Shown: positions 28,665 to 37,038 of the stretch, one piece after another | How positions within the stretch are numbered: the stretch's first letter is position 1 | Layout of the letters: each line of letters opens with the position of its first letter | Assembly (NCBI GenBank): GCA_026004675.1 | Contig: BPJP01000012.1 | Span: 62,001 to 126,000 of the forward strand | Length of the DNA: 64,000 bases | From: Gemmatales bacterium | GTDB lineage: Bacteria > Planctomycetota > Planctomycetia > Gemmatales > Gemmataceae | Reading direction: 5' to 3' | Notes under the pieces: generated by a model | The model's input: only the letters and a program-made list of their open reading frames with translations | Database searches by the model: none | What the model was told of the DNA's origin: nothing | Position numbers and translations under genes: made by a program

Positions 28665-30686
28665 TCATCGACCATGTTTGGCCAGGGGCGCATAAATCTG
28701 CCTAAGCAATTGGTACATGTGCGGATCGAATTCCTTTAGCTGGTCGTGATCGAATGGGAAAAAGTCGTTGGCCCCAAAAAACGCTTCGGTCGATTCGGCG
28801 AAGTACTCCATCGGGTTGGTCATGGCATAAGCCTTGCCTTTTTTGCCGTTTCTGCGTTCGACCCGGTCATACTTGTGACTTTCCGCTGCTCGCACCCACG
28901 CGTCACGAATGCGCGGTTCGTCGAATCCCAAGACCTGATCGTGATACGCATGGGCAAGTTCATGCAATAAAAACAACGGCATGCGTCGGGTTTCCTTGTC
29001 GAATATAGCGACGTTCGTCAGTTCAACTCCCTTGGCCAAAAGCGGGTTCCGTTGTTGGCGCCGCAGCCACTCGATGCCGGGATGGTATTCCGCTTTGTGG
29101 CCGGTGTTTGGATACCTCGGCGACAGCCAAATCGGAACGCGACGCAGCCGATGAACGATGTGCTGGGGCACGATGCGGCCAATGTCGGCAAGCTGCCGGT
29201 CCATCAATTCCAACGCCATCCGGGTCGCGTCCTTGCTCTCTCGCAATAGTCGCTGGTCAATGAGCACCGTCCAGCCCTGTACGGTTCGAGTCGTGTACCC
29301 TTTTGTTTGCACGCGCGGATCGCGCAAGGCTATCAATTCGGCAACGAGTCGAGTCCCCAAATCGGCCCTGACACCTTTGAACTTCGGCGACAACACCACG
29401 TTCTTCAACTGGCTGGGGTCTTGACGTAAATCGTAAAGTTCGATCGGCGATCGCGGGCCGAATGCCAGTTGAAAAAGCGGTCGCACGTCTTCGTCCCCCT
29501 GATGCTCCACCAGATATCGTTTGCTCGGGGACGCGTCCGTGTTATTCAGAAAGCTCTTACGGATGTTCTCCAGCGAAGAATCGTTGGCGGCCAAAGGCCC
29601 ATCTTCCGAACGGTCTGTCTTATCGTTTATATTTTCTATTTCAAAATTTCTTATATACAAAAAATGGGCGGTTCGAAGCGCCCTGCAAGAAGACGTGGAA
29701 ACATACTTTTCCATGCCGATCACCACATGATCGCGTGTTGGATCGATCCGCCCCTCTTTCGCACAGGAAAGCAACGGCAAGAGCGTTTTGCCGTTCATCT
29801 CGGCGGTCGGCTTCAATGCGGCCAACTCGAGCCATGTCGGCGCCAAATCAGCCAGGCTGACGAAATCGGTAATCGTTCGACGGGGCGGAAACTTTCCTTT
29901 CCCGAACACGACGAGAGGTACGTGCGTTCCCGCATCATACAAGTTGGCTTTGGCGCGAGGAAAGGGCATGCCGTTGTCGCTTGTCAAGAAGATGATCGTT
30001 CTATCCCGAAGTTTTTCTTTCTCTAAAAGGTCGAGGATTTTGCCAACGGCCTGATCGAATCGCTGGATGGTGTGGTAGTAATCGGCCAGATCGGCACGAA
30101 CGGCCCCCGCATCGGGAAGCCAGGGAGGTACCGAAATCGAATCGGGACGAATCTCTTGTTTGCCGCCGCTTTGGTGCACATAAGGGCGGTGCATTTCTGT
30201 CGCGCCAAACCAGAAAAAGAACGGCTTGCTTTTGTCTCGTTTGCCCAAGAACGACTCGAAACTGGAAAACTTCGTGCCCATAAGTCGGCCGGTAGAAGTC
30301 GCTGGCAAACCCAAACCTTTCCCGGCATAGGCCGTGACATAGCCGGAACGACGAAGCAATTGGGCTACCGTGGGCACGGAAGGCCGGTCGGTATCGTTTT
30401 GTTTGTCGGCTTTTGGCAATAGCCAGGGATATCGGCCCGTCAAAACAGCGAGACGGCTTTCGCTGCCGACGGGAGAAGCAGCGAAAGCGTTGGTGAACAC
30501 GACGCCGTCGCTTGCCAGTCGATCCAACGCCGGCGTTTTGACGATGGGGTCGCCCGCGAAACCGGCATGCGGCCAGGACCAATCATCCGCCATGATCACG
30601 AGAAGATTAGGTCGGTGATCGTTGCTTGCCGCCCATAAGGGACCGGCGGCCAAAACCACCATAAAAACGACGGCGAATTTTTTCAT
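28665..30686 (-). CDS. Sulfatase-like domain fused to HExxH metallopeptidase
   Basis: A 673-residue exported protein with signal peptide (MKKFAVVFMVVLAAGPLWAA). The first ~400 residues follow the sulfatase fold: NLLVIMADDWSW metal site, VFTNAFAASPV, LTGRYPW and TSDNGMPFPR. At the catalytic position the usual C-x-P-x-R reads G74-S-E-S-R78, so the formylglycine cysteine and proline are gone. The C-terminal ~150 residues carry HELAH (575-579) and NPMEYFAEST (624-633), a zinc-peptidase pattern resembling lethal-factor-type peptidases. The start at 30686 gives the signal peptide. The fold is intact, so the sulfatase part may be a binding module. Confidence 0.85.
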   Translation of the reverse strand: MKKFAVVFMVVLAAGPLWAASNDHRPNLLVIMADDWSWPHAGFAGDPIVKTPALDRLASDGVVFTNAFAASPVGSESRLAVLTGRYPWLLPKADKQNDTDRPSVPTVAQLLRRSGYVTAYAGKGLGLPATSTGRLMGTKFSSFESFLGKRDKSKPFFFWFGATEMHRPYVHQSGGKQEIRPDSISVPPWLPDAGAVRADLADYYHTIQRFDQAVGKILDLLEKEKLRDRTIIFLTSDNGMPFPRAKANLYDAGTHVPLVVFGKGKFPPRRTITDFVSLADLAPTWLELAALKPTAEMNGKTLLPLLSCAKEGRIDPTRDHVVIGMEKYVSTSSCRALRTAHFLYIRNFEIENINDKTDRSEDGPLAANDSSLENIRKSFLNNTDASPSKRYLVEHQGDEDVRPLFQLAFGPRSPIELYDLRQDPSQLKNVVLSPKFKGVRADLGTRLVAELIALRDPRVQTKGYTTRTVQGWTVLIDQRLLRESKDATRMALELMDRQLADIGRIVPQHIVHRLRRVPIWLSPRYPNTGHKAEYHPGIEWLRRQQRNPLLAKGVELTNVAIFDKETRRMPLFLLHELAHAYHDQVLGFDEPRIRDAWVRAAESHKYDRVERRNGKKGKAYAMTNPMEYFAESTEAFFGANDFFPFDHDQLKEFDPHMYQLLRQIYAPLAKHGR

Positions 30687-30797
30687 TTGCAACGCTCCAC
30701 AACTTGAGATCAGGCTCGTCTTGTGCCAAAGCATCCGGCATGAAACAATACGGGCGAACGATATCGCCCGGTCGAGAATTTTCGCAGGGAGGAACCG

Positions 30798-31517
30798 ATG
30801 AATCGGACGTTAATAGCCGCTGTTCTGCCAGGCATTTTTTTACTGCCTTCGCTGGCGTTCGCCCAATCCGAGGTACAGGCCATAATCGACAAAGCCATTG
30901 CTGCGCACGGCGGCAAAGACCGTTTGAATCGTCTGAAAGCCCGCTATGTCAAATCCAAAGGAGTGCTTCATTTCGCCGGCGGACTCCCCTTTACCCAGGA
31001 AATCTATTACGAAGCTCCAAGCCGAATCAAAGAAACCACCGACGTCAATAAAGAACAAGTCATTACCACTGTTTTTAATGGCAAAGAGGGCTGGATCATT
31101 CTCAATGGCAAGCAGCAGAAGGTCGACAAGAAAATACTCGAGGAGTTGAAGGAAGCCGCCCATCAAGCCCAGATTACTCGACTCATCGGTCTGACGGATG
31201 CCGCACTCAAACTCGCGCCCGTACAAGCCGAGGATGACACTCTAGGGGTGAAGGTCGCCGCGAAAGGCTACCGCGACCTGTTCCTTTTTTTCGACAAGAA
31301 GACCGGCCGGCTTGTGCGCACGGAACGGCAGGCATTGGACATGAAATCCGGCGAACTCGTGAAAGAAGTTACCCGTTTCAGCGAATGGAAGACGGTCGAT
31401 GGCATCACGGTACCGCTGAAAATCGACGTACGCCGGGACGGAAAGCGCTTCATGGAGGCTACCGCTACGGAAGTAAAGTTTTACGAAAAACTCGATGCGG
31501 ACATCTTCAAACCGTAG
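30798..31517 (+). CDS. Secreted protein, LolA/outer-membrane lipoprotein-sorting-like
   Basis: A 239-residue protein with a signal peptide (MNRTLIAAVLPGIFLLPSLAFA). A beta-rich body follows in which strands such as EIYYEAPSRIKETTD and GWIILNGKQQKVDK suggest the LolA/LppX-type half-barrel. An AGGGAGG ribosome site lies 9 nt before the ATG. These proteins bind lipids or act as periplasmic chaperones, but substrate evidence is lacking. Divergent from the sulfatase-like gene. Confidence 0.75.
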   Translation: MNRTLIAAVLPGIFLLPSLAFAQSEVQAIIDKAIAAHGGKDRLNRLKARYVKSKGVLHFAGGLPFTQEIYYEAPSRIKETTDVNKEQVITTVFNGKEGWIILNGKQQKVDKKILEELKEAAHQAQITRLIGLTDAALKLAPVQAEDDTLGVKVAAKGYRDLFLFFDKKTGRLVRTERQALDMKSGELVKEVTRFSEWKTVDGITVPLKIDVRRDGKRFMEATATEVKFYEKLDADIFKP

Positions 31518-32023
31518 GCGTACGCACTCTTTCGGCCAGCGTGCAACGGCTCGACCGCTTCGATAGCCGGGTGAATCGACGACGAGATTCTACCTGGCAA
31601 ACATCGGTGTGCGCCGAATCACGGCAGGCTACTTGTTTTCGCCGACCGGCATCGGCGAAAACCTCAAGAGGATATTAGGCGTATTGGGCTTGGAAAAGGA
31701 AGTGCCAGGCTGCTATGCGGATGGCAAATGGATGAAGGGAATTACGTCGCCGGTGCACGTTATCTTTCGCGAAATCGCCGTCAGCGAGGCTACATCGGCC
31801 TGATGGCTCTGGCGGCGGAATGAGGCATCGCTGTGACTATCGATCCCGTCACCAACTACGACTTCCAAACACCAGCCACAAACGACTCGCCTCTTCGCCA
31901 GTTGGTATTATTCTGAAAATCGACTTGACCACAGTTCGACTTGTTGGCATAAGGCGCGACTTCCCAATTCCTGGTTTCACGATGCCGACTCTTGCGCCGG
32001 CTCATTCCGGCAAGGTGGGTAGT
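31518..32023. other. Intergenic gap with possible decayed coding sequence
   Basis: 506 bp. A GTG-initiated frame of 64 codons (31609-31803) reads VRRITAGYLFSPTGIGENLK with no obvious homology, and a second frame without a start codon runs in parallel from about 31576 to 31823. Neither has a ribosome site. It may hold the remains of an older gene. Nothing else is seen. Confidence 0.35.
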
Positions 32024-32629
32024 ATGCGGCGGTTTTATCAATCGGCGGCAACTTTCGCTCTGTCTCTCATTCTCCCGGGTTGCTATTTCACCTATTCCGG
32101 TCCGCTTACGGAAAACCCGGTTTTGGTGCGGCCGCAAACCGGCACCACTGTCGAAAATCCCGTCTACGTGCCGCTCAGCCCGCAGAATTACGGAGCCGTG
32201 TTCGAGAAAACCATCGACGTCCTTGATGATTATTTCGAAATTGCCTACACGAACCGCTACGATGGCCGAATTGAAACTTTTCCGCGCATCGCTCCGGGAT
32301 ACGAACAATTTTTCAAACCAGGCAACCCGAATCCGCGCGATCGGTTGCAAGCCACCTTCCAAACCATCCGCAACCGGGCCGTCGTCTTGATCCAGCCAGC
32401 CCAAGACGGCGGGTATTTTATCGACGTGAGTGTCTATAAAGAGCTTGAAGACCTCCCTCAGCCGGATCGAGCCACGGCAGGAGCGGCCATCTTTCAAGGC
32501 GTCAATTCCGTGGAAAGGCAGTTCGAAGTCGTCGATCCCAGCGTCTTCGAATCCAACTGGATCCCACTCGGCCGAAACCATCATCTCGAGCAACTCATTC
32601 TCCACAGGCTGCGTAGCGAATGCATGTGA
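32024..32629 (+). CDS. Lipoprotein of unknown function
   Basis: A 201-residue lipoprotein. MRRFYQSAATFALSLILPGC contains the lipobox LPGC, so the protein is lipid-anchored, probably to the outer membrane. The body has conserved-looking stretches YGAVFEKTIDVLDDYFEI, ETFPRIAPGYEQFF and a C-terminal PLGRNHHLEQLILHRL. Similar lipoproteins of unknown role are common in planctomycetes. The upstream in-frame extension is rejected because the lipobox fixes the start at 32024. Confidence 0.75.
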   Translation: MRRFYQSAATFALSLILPGCYFTYSGPLTENPVLVRPQTGTTVENPVYVPLSPQNYGAVFEKTIDVLDDYFEIAYTNRYDGRIETFPRIAPGYEQFFKPGNPNPRDRLQATFQTIRNRAVVLIQPAQDGGYFIDVSVYKELEDLPQPDRATAGAAIFQGVNSVERQFEVVDPSVFESNWIPLGRNHHLEQLILHRLRSECM

Positions 32630-33123
32630 TGACGAGCGCAGACCGCCCGTCGAGCGGTCCAAACGCGATGCGTCCAGGCGGAGCTTGAAATGGGGCAACA
32701 AGCATTTGTGCCTGATCTGGAAAACGAGAAAATTCGTCGAATATAGCCTCAGTAGTCGGCGTCCATAAAACATGACTAGCCGATTGGCTACTCGTTCCGT
32801 TTGGTAGACTGCGTAATCGTCAATACCTCGTCAAGTGGATGGAGCGGTTGGTTCCACATGGTCGGCTTGCCGTGTTTCACGCCTGATTCTTCCCATCGCC
32901 GCACGGCTGGTTGCTTGATGCTTCAAGTCCTTTCCACGACCGGCTTTACGTGAAGTCGTGACTGATCGCGACGGCGTGTCCGGTCCTTCGCAATTCGCAT
33001 TTGCCTCGCGGATTTCGCACTGACGCTGCATTCCGAATTTTCCGGAATGAACGGCGAGTGGTTTGCGCCGCCCTGGAAAACGAATCGTATTTCGTAACTA
33101 TGTATTTAGAAGAGGAGGTAACT
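32630..33123. other. Intergenic gap
   Basis: 494 bp between the lipoprotein and the thioredoxin-fold gene. Only short frames without ribosome sites. A small inverted repeat ATTCCG...CGGAAT lies near 33030-33050. The last 20 bp contain the AGGAGG ribosome site of the next gene. No RNA gene was recognised. Confidence 0.5.
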
Positions 33124-33723
33124 ATGTTTCGTTACGTTCCGGTCATTGTGGCCAGCCTGGCACTTGCGGTGACGGTGCAAGCGGGGAAGTTCAACAAAAA
33201 ATTGAACATTGGCGACCCCGCTCCGGTTTTCGTCGATCTGGAGGCGACCGATGGCAAGAAATACTCGCTCGATAGTTTTGCAGACAAGGATGTTCTGGTG
33301 GTCTGCATCACTTGCAACCATTGTCCGGTCGCTGTCGCCTATGAAGATCGCATCATCGGCTTTGTGAGCAAGTACTGCAAGCCTGGCGGCAGGATCGGCT
33401 TCATCGCCATTAATGTGAACAATTTGGAAGCCGACAGGTTGCCTAAGATGAAGGAGCGGGCCAAGGCCAAAGGCTTCAATTTTGTTTACGCCTACGACCC
33501 CAGTCAAAAGATTGGTCGGGCATTGGGTGCCAGCGTTACGCCTGAGTTCTTCGTCTTCAACAAAGATCGCAAGCTGGTCTATATGGGGGCGATGGACGAC
33601 AGCATGAATCAGCCGAAAGTCAACTATCTCGAATCCGCCGTCAAAGCCGCCCTGGCAGGAAAGACAGCGGCACCGGCGGAAACCCGCGCGCGAGGTTGTT
33701 CTGTCAAATACGAAAAGAAATAG
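33124..33723 (+). CDS. Exported thioredoxin-fold protein (redoxin type)
   Basis: A 199-residue protein with a signal peptide (VIVASLALAVTVQA). The redoxin/AhpC-TSA-type fold shows APVFVDLEATDGKKYSLDSF and the active-site region VVCITCNHCPVAVAYEDR (C61, C64, C67; CNHC is a CxxC motif), with a later cis-Pro-like SVTPEFFVF. It is probably a periplasmic thiol oxidoreductase. An AGGAGG site precedes ATG 33124, excluding the longer reading. It opens a plus-strand run of exported redox genes. Confidence 0.88.
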   Translation: MFRYVPVIVASLALAVTVQAGKFNKKLNIGDPAPVFVDLEATDGKKYSLDSFADKDVLVVCITCNHCPVAVAYEDRIIGFVSKYCKPGGRIGFIAINVNNLEADRLPKMKERAKAKGFNFVYAYDPSQKIGRALGASVTPEFFVFNKDRKLVYMGAMDDSMNQPKVNYLESAVKAALAGKTAAPAETRARGCSVKYEKK

Positions 33724-33830
33724 CTTCGCTCGGCAAACGATTTCGGGTCTTGCCGCGCCGGAAGCGAGGGCGGCCGCTATGGGCGCGGCAAAACCTGTCC
33801 CCAATTCCATGCGCCGCCCGAGGGTGAATC

Positions 33831-34394
33831 ATGACGTTTAGAAATGCTGTCGGCGTCGTGTTGCTGTCGAATGTTATTCTGTCGATTTCCTGTGCCCAAC
33901 GCGAACCTGCCCGGCGGGATGCCAAAACCACCAAAACGGCCTCGACTGAGGGTGCCAAAGAAAGCATCACACTCGAGCCGGTGAAGCACGAAGAATTGCT
34001 CGCCTCCATCAAACGCCAGAAAGGGAAGGTGGTGCTTGTCGATGTTTGGGCAAGCTGGTGTCTTCCTTGCAAACAGGGGTTTCCTCATCTAGTTGAGCTG
34101 CACAAACGCTACGCCAAACACGGCGTAGTCTGCATGTCGGTCAGTCTCGATGATGCCCGACAACACGACGACGCCTTGTCCTTTCTCAAGGAAAAAGGAG
34201 CCACCTTCGTCAACTATCGGCTGACCGAAGGCGAAGTCGGTTGGGACAAACTCGACATCAAAAGCATACCCGTGGTTCTTGTTTATGGCCGGGACGGGAA
34301 TCTGGTTCGCCGATTCACGAACGACGATCCGGAAAACCAGTTTACCTACGCCGATGTCGAAGATTTGGTGAAACAACTTTTAAAGATGCCCTGA
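33831..34394 (+). CDS. TlpA-like thioredoxin
   Basis: A 187-residue thiol-disulfide oxidoreductase. The N-terminus is hydrophobic (AVGVVLLSNVILSISC) and may be a weak lipobox, so it is secreted or membrane-tethered. The TlpA fold has VLVDVWASWCLPCKQGFPHL (C77-x-x-C80), a central SLDDARQHDDALSFLKEKGA insert and a cis-Pro segment IKSIPVVLVYG. It probably reduces disulfides of exported proteins. The neighbouring DsbD domain protein and first redoxin suggest one pathway. Confidence 0.9.
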   Translation: MTFRNAVGVVLLSNVILSISCAQREPARRDAKTTKTASTEGAKESITLEPVKHEELLASIKRQKGKVVLVDVWASWCLPCKQGFPHLVELHKRYAKHGVVCMSVSLDDARQHDDALSFLKEKGATFVNYRLTEGEVGWDKLDIKSIPVVLVYGRDGNLVRRFTNDDPENQFTYADVEDLVKQLLKMP

Positions 34395-34451
34395 CTGCCC
34401 TTCATTTTCTCAAATTGATTGGCCATTTCGGTTGTCGCCGGTATTGGTACA

Positions 34452-34546
34452 GGCCGGTCGAGGGAGCCGGTGCTCCCCACGGGCTGCAAACCCGCCGAGA
34501 ATGCGGATAAGACGCATTCTGCTCGGTTCAACTCCGAGGCCGGCCT
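34452..34546 (+). tRNA. tRNA-like, selenocysteine-type fold with Cys anticodon GCA
   Basis: A 95-nt cloverleaf. The acceptor arms are GGCCGGTC (34452-34459) and GGCCGGCC (34538-34545): 8 bp with one G-U and the rest Watson-Crick. D arm: 6-bp stem GGGAGC/GCTCCC with tetraloop CGGT (34462-34477), as in bacterial tRNA-Sec. Anticodon loop CTGCAAA (34484-34490): GCA, Cys; its stem is CGGG/CCCG with an A-C mismatch below. Variable arm: 8 bp AGAATGCG/CGCATTCT, loop GATAAGA. T arm TCGG/CCGA with loop TTCAACT plus an outer C-G that competes with the eighth acceptor pair. U73 at 34546 suits CysRS; no encoded CCA. A canonical reading would be 7/5. Confidence 0.7.
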
Positions 34547-34841
34547 ATGGTGGATAGCTGGCGAAACACCCCCCTTGCCAGAAAGAATCCGACGTCGCTT
34601 TCCGGCGGAATTACTCGCCTCTAATCGACTTCTAGCGAATTCGCCTCCAGCCTTCCATACAAGTGTGATGCGACTCACAGAGTCCATTCATGCCTTGGCC
34701 GATATGACCAACAGCCCACTGCATGACTGGATCACCCTCGTTGATTTGCCAGGTGGTAGCAGTTGTGCCGAGTTGCCCGGAGTATTGTGCGCTCGGATAG
34801 AGTCGGTAGCGGCCAGTCAACCAATCACGAAAGGAAGAGAG

Positions 34842-35078
34842 ATGAGTCGAAGGATGACATGCGGAACATTGCTGGCGTTGGCTTTGGCGCTTGCGAGTGG
34901 TTGCCGATCGCATGAACGATCGGCGGGTGGTTGCTGCGCGCGTCCGGCCCACACGCTGCCGTACGCAGGCCACGGGGAACCAGCACCGCACCCGGCGCCT
35001 GGCCCATACGTTCCTCCGCCGGCGCCGACGTTCGATCCGCCGCGGGGCGGAGGCGGCCAAGGTTCGGGCACCCGATAG
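34842..35078 (+). CDS. Small Pro/Gly-rich lipoprotein
   Basis: A 78-residue protein. MSRRMTCGTLLALALALASGC ends in a lipobox (LASGC). The mature part is Pro/Gly-rich with HERSAGGCCARPAH, then a disordered tail. GGAAGAG precedes ATG 34842. Longer in-frame readings are rejected because the lipobox fixes the start. Function unknown; it sits in the exported thiol-rich cluster and has adjacent Cys residues, so metal or disulfide roles are possible. Confidence 0.65.
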   Translation: MSRRMTCGTLLALALALASGCRSHERSAGGCCARPAHTLPYAGHGEPAPHPAPGPYVPPPAPTFDPPRGGGGQGSGTR

Positions 35079-35108
35079 GTATGTTCTGGCTAATGCAAGG
35101 AATCAGCC

Positions 35109-35612
35109 ATGCGAAGGCTTCTCGCTTGTCGGACTCTCCATGAAGGCAAACCGCTCCTGTTTGCCCTGGTTTTGCTTGTCGGCGCCGTCGCCGTCGGTTT
35201 GGTGGAAGCACGAAAACGGTCCCAAGACGTCGTTCGCGTGAACGCGGTTTTCGAGCCTGCTGCTGCCGACGGCTGGCGCCGACTTCTGGTAACCTTGCGA
35301 ATCCAGCCCGGTTGGCACATCTACGCCAATCCGGTCGGTCCCACTGAGTTGCACGACGTGCAGACTGAGATTTCCCCCGCAACTGCCGATACCATTTTCC
35401 TTCGTGTCGATTATCCGCGCGGCAAGGTGCAACAAAGCGAGTTTTTAGGCAGTTACCGTATTTACGAAGGCACCGTGACGATCCCCGTACTTGTGCGCCA
35501 TAAGGGAGGTTCGACCGGTCCCGCCGGCATCGTCGTCCGATTTCAGGCTTGCTCGGACCGGACTTGTCTTCCCCCGGCGCGTGTTCGCCTGATGGCGTCA
35601 CCTTCCCGCTAG
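35109..35612 (+). CDS. DsbD N-terminal domain-like protein
   Basis: A 167-residue protein. The N-terminal hydrophobic segment (LLFALVLLVGAVAVGLV) is a signal or anchor. A DsbD-alpha-type immunoglobulin fold follows, with the signature CSDRTCLPP (C148, C153), matching the cysteine pair of nDsbD, and GWHIYAN near 69-74. In DsbD this domain passes electrons to periplasmic partners; here it stands alone, without the transmembrane or C-terminal thioredoxin domains. Possible partners are the CxxC proteins upstream and the polyferredoxin downstream. Confidence 0.85.
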   Translation: MRRLLACRTLHEGKPLLFALVLLVGAVAVGLVEARKRSQDVVRVNAVFEPAAADGWRRLLVTLRIQPGWHIYANPVGPTELHDVQTEISPATADTIFLRVDYPRGKVQQSEFLGSYRIYEGTVTIPVLVRHKGGSTGPAGIVVRFQACSDRTCLPPARVRLMASPSR

Positions 35613-35628
35613 ACCCAAAGGAGAAATC

Positions 35629-36006
35629 ATGCTCCGATTTTCTTTGTTTGTTTCGCTTGCTTGTGCTGTCTCGATGGTGTTGCCTCTTTCCAGCCGAGGC
35701 GGCTGAGGCGCCGGTTGCAGTGCTTTTGGGATCGGTCGATCCTACAACTATTCCGGTTACAACGCCTTTCAATCGCCTGGCTACGGATATGGCTATGGCC
35801 ACCAGGCGGCGCCCGGCTATGGAGGTTACAGAACCTATACCAGCCCGTACTATTACCCAACTTCGCCCAGCCAATACTTGCGGGGTTATTCACCCGATTA
35901 CAACACAACCTACCCCTATTGGAGTTACCAGCAGTCGCAGCCGTATTACTGGTCCCCCTATTCGCCCATCACGATCGATTGGTCGTACCACGGTCGAAGA
36001 CGTTGA
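35629..36006 (+). CDS. Tyr/Gly-rich secreted protein interrupted by in-frame TGA
   Basis: From ATG 35629 (AAGGAG 5 nt before) the frame reads a signal peptide, MLRFSLFVSLACAVSMVLPL, then SSRGG, then TGA at 35704-35706, and continues in the same frame for 99 residues to TGA 36004. The downstream part is coherent: GAGCSAFGIGRSYNYSGYN, then many Tyr/Gly/Pro/Ser residues, ending DWSYHGRRR. There is no Met after the TGA, so reinitiation cannot explain it. A hairpin follows the TGA. It is either a read-through/recoded gene, a nonsense mutant, or a base error. The reading-frame coherence is what is seen; recoding is inference. Confidence 0.6.
35727..35744 (+). promoter_or_regulatory. Hairpin downstream of the in-frame TGA
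   Basis: A 7-bp stem TGGGATC/GATCCTA (one G-U pair) closes a GGTC tetraloop. The apical loop lies about 27 nt after the TGA, within the range used by bacterial SECIS elements, which also need a G/GU in the apical loop. This similarity is suggestive only; short hairpins occur often by chance. Confidence 0.3.
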
Positions 36007-36132
36007 GACAAAAATGGCAGCCAACTCCGCGAACGCTTCGGCAGTGTGGGTTGGCTTACAGACCCGATCGCCGCGCTGCTTATCCTTACGGATGAATCGC
36101 CGCGACGGCGCGGCGCTCGACAAGGAGGAGGC

Positions 36133-36996
36133 ATGAACCGCATCTTGATTGTTGTCATTACGTTTACGAGCACGGCATTGGCTGCTCATGCAGGCAATCC
36201 AATGATGTTAGGCCGGCCTTGTTCGCTTTCTCATCGCTCCTCTCTCGAAAAAGTCGACCATTCCGTCTTCGACTATCTCTTGCACAAATACGTTGATGAG
36301 CGCTGCCTGGTCAACTACACAGCCTGGCATGCTTCTGCTGCCGATATGCGGGCATTGGACGGATACCTCGCCGCGATCGGCTGCGTCGATTTGCGGGCAC
36401 CCGCGACGCAAAACGCCAAACTCGCTTACTGGCTCAATGTTTATAACGCCGTCACACTACGTGGCATCCTCCATTTCTACCCGACCACCAGCATCAAGCA
36501 GCACGTTTCCAAACTGGGCGGCTTCAACATCTGGAAAGACCTGTTGATCTGGGTGGATGGCCAGCTCTACTCGCTGGACGACATCGAACACAAGATTCTG
36601 CGCAAGATGGGAGAGCCGCGCATTCATTTCGGGGCGGTGTGCGCATCGCGCGGCTGTCCGCCTTTGCGAAACGAGGCGTACACAGCTGCCAACGTCATTG
36701 CTTCGTTGAATCACAATGCTCAGTTGTTCTTTTCTCAGCCAAGCAACTTCCGCGCCGACGCGGAGCACGGCGTGGTTTACATTTCCGAACTCTTGAAATG
36801 GTACGGGACCGATTTCGCACCGACACCGGTGGAACAAATCCGAAAGCTGCGCCCGTTCTTTCCCGACCCGGCTTCACTCGCTTGGATCGACTCGCCCGGA
36901 CTGAAGGTCAAGTACCTGCGCTACGACTGGAGATTGAATGACCAACATCCGGTACCGCCGACTCTTTTCGAGCGGATGCAGTTCTGGCGGCGTTAG
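36133..36996 (+). CDS. DUF547 exported protein (first copy)
   Basis: A 287-residue exported protein. The start at 36133 follows GGAGGAGGC and gives a signal peptide (IVVITFTSTALAAHA). The DUF547 core has YWLNVYNAVTLRGIL, IEHKILRKMGEPRIHFGAVC and ASRGCPPL, with conserved cysteines C170 and C175. DUF547 has a cysteine-protease-like fold of unknown function. It resembles the second copy downstream in layout and ends with the same type of tail (KVKYLRYDW). Nearby redox genes suggest a role in thiol or metal handling at the periplasmic face, but this is inference. Confidence 0.9.
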   Translation: MNRILIVVITFTSTALAAHAGNPMMLGRPCSLSHRSSLEKVDHSVFDYLLHKYVDERCLVNYTAWHASAADMRALDGYLAAIGCVDLRAPATQNAKLAYWLNVYNAVTLRGILHFYPTTSIKQHVSKLGGFNIWKDLLIWVDGQLYSLDDIEHKILRKMGEPRIHFGAVCASRGCPPLRNEAYTAANVIASLNHNAQLFFSQPSNFRADAEHGVVYISELLKWYGTDFAPTPVEQIRKLRPFFPDPASLAWIDSPGLKVKYLRYDWRLNDQHPVPPTLFERMQFWRR

Positions 36997-37038
36997 CCTC
37001 GTTTCATGGTCATCGATGGCAAAGTCAGGGAGTAACGT

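Noticed and set aside
34452-34546. Reading the tRNA as an ordinary tRNA-Cys or tRNA-Sec
   Set aside because: Ordinary tRNA-Cys has a short variable loop and a short D stem; ordinary tRNA-Sec has a TCA anticodon and G73. Neither fits.
35704-36006. Genome-wide reassignment of UGA to Trp or another amino acid
   Set aside because: Many clear genes here end with TGA (for example glmS at 17229 and the Tyr-rich gene itself at 36004), so UGA works as a stop.
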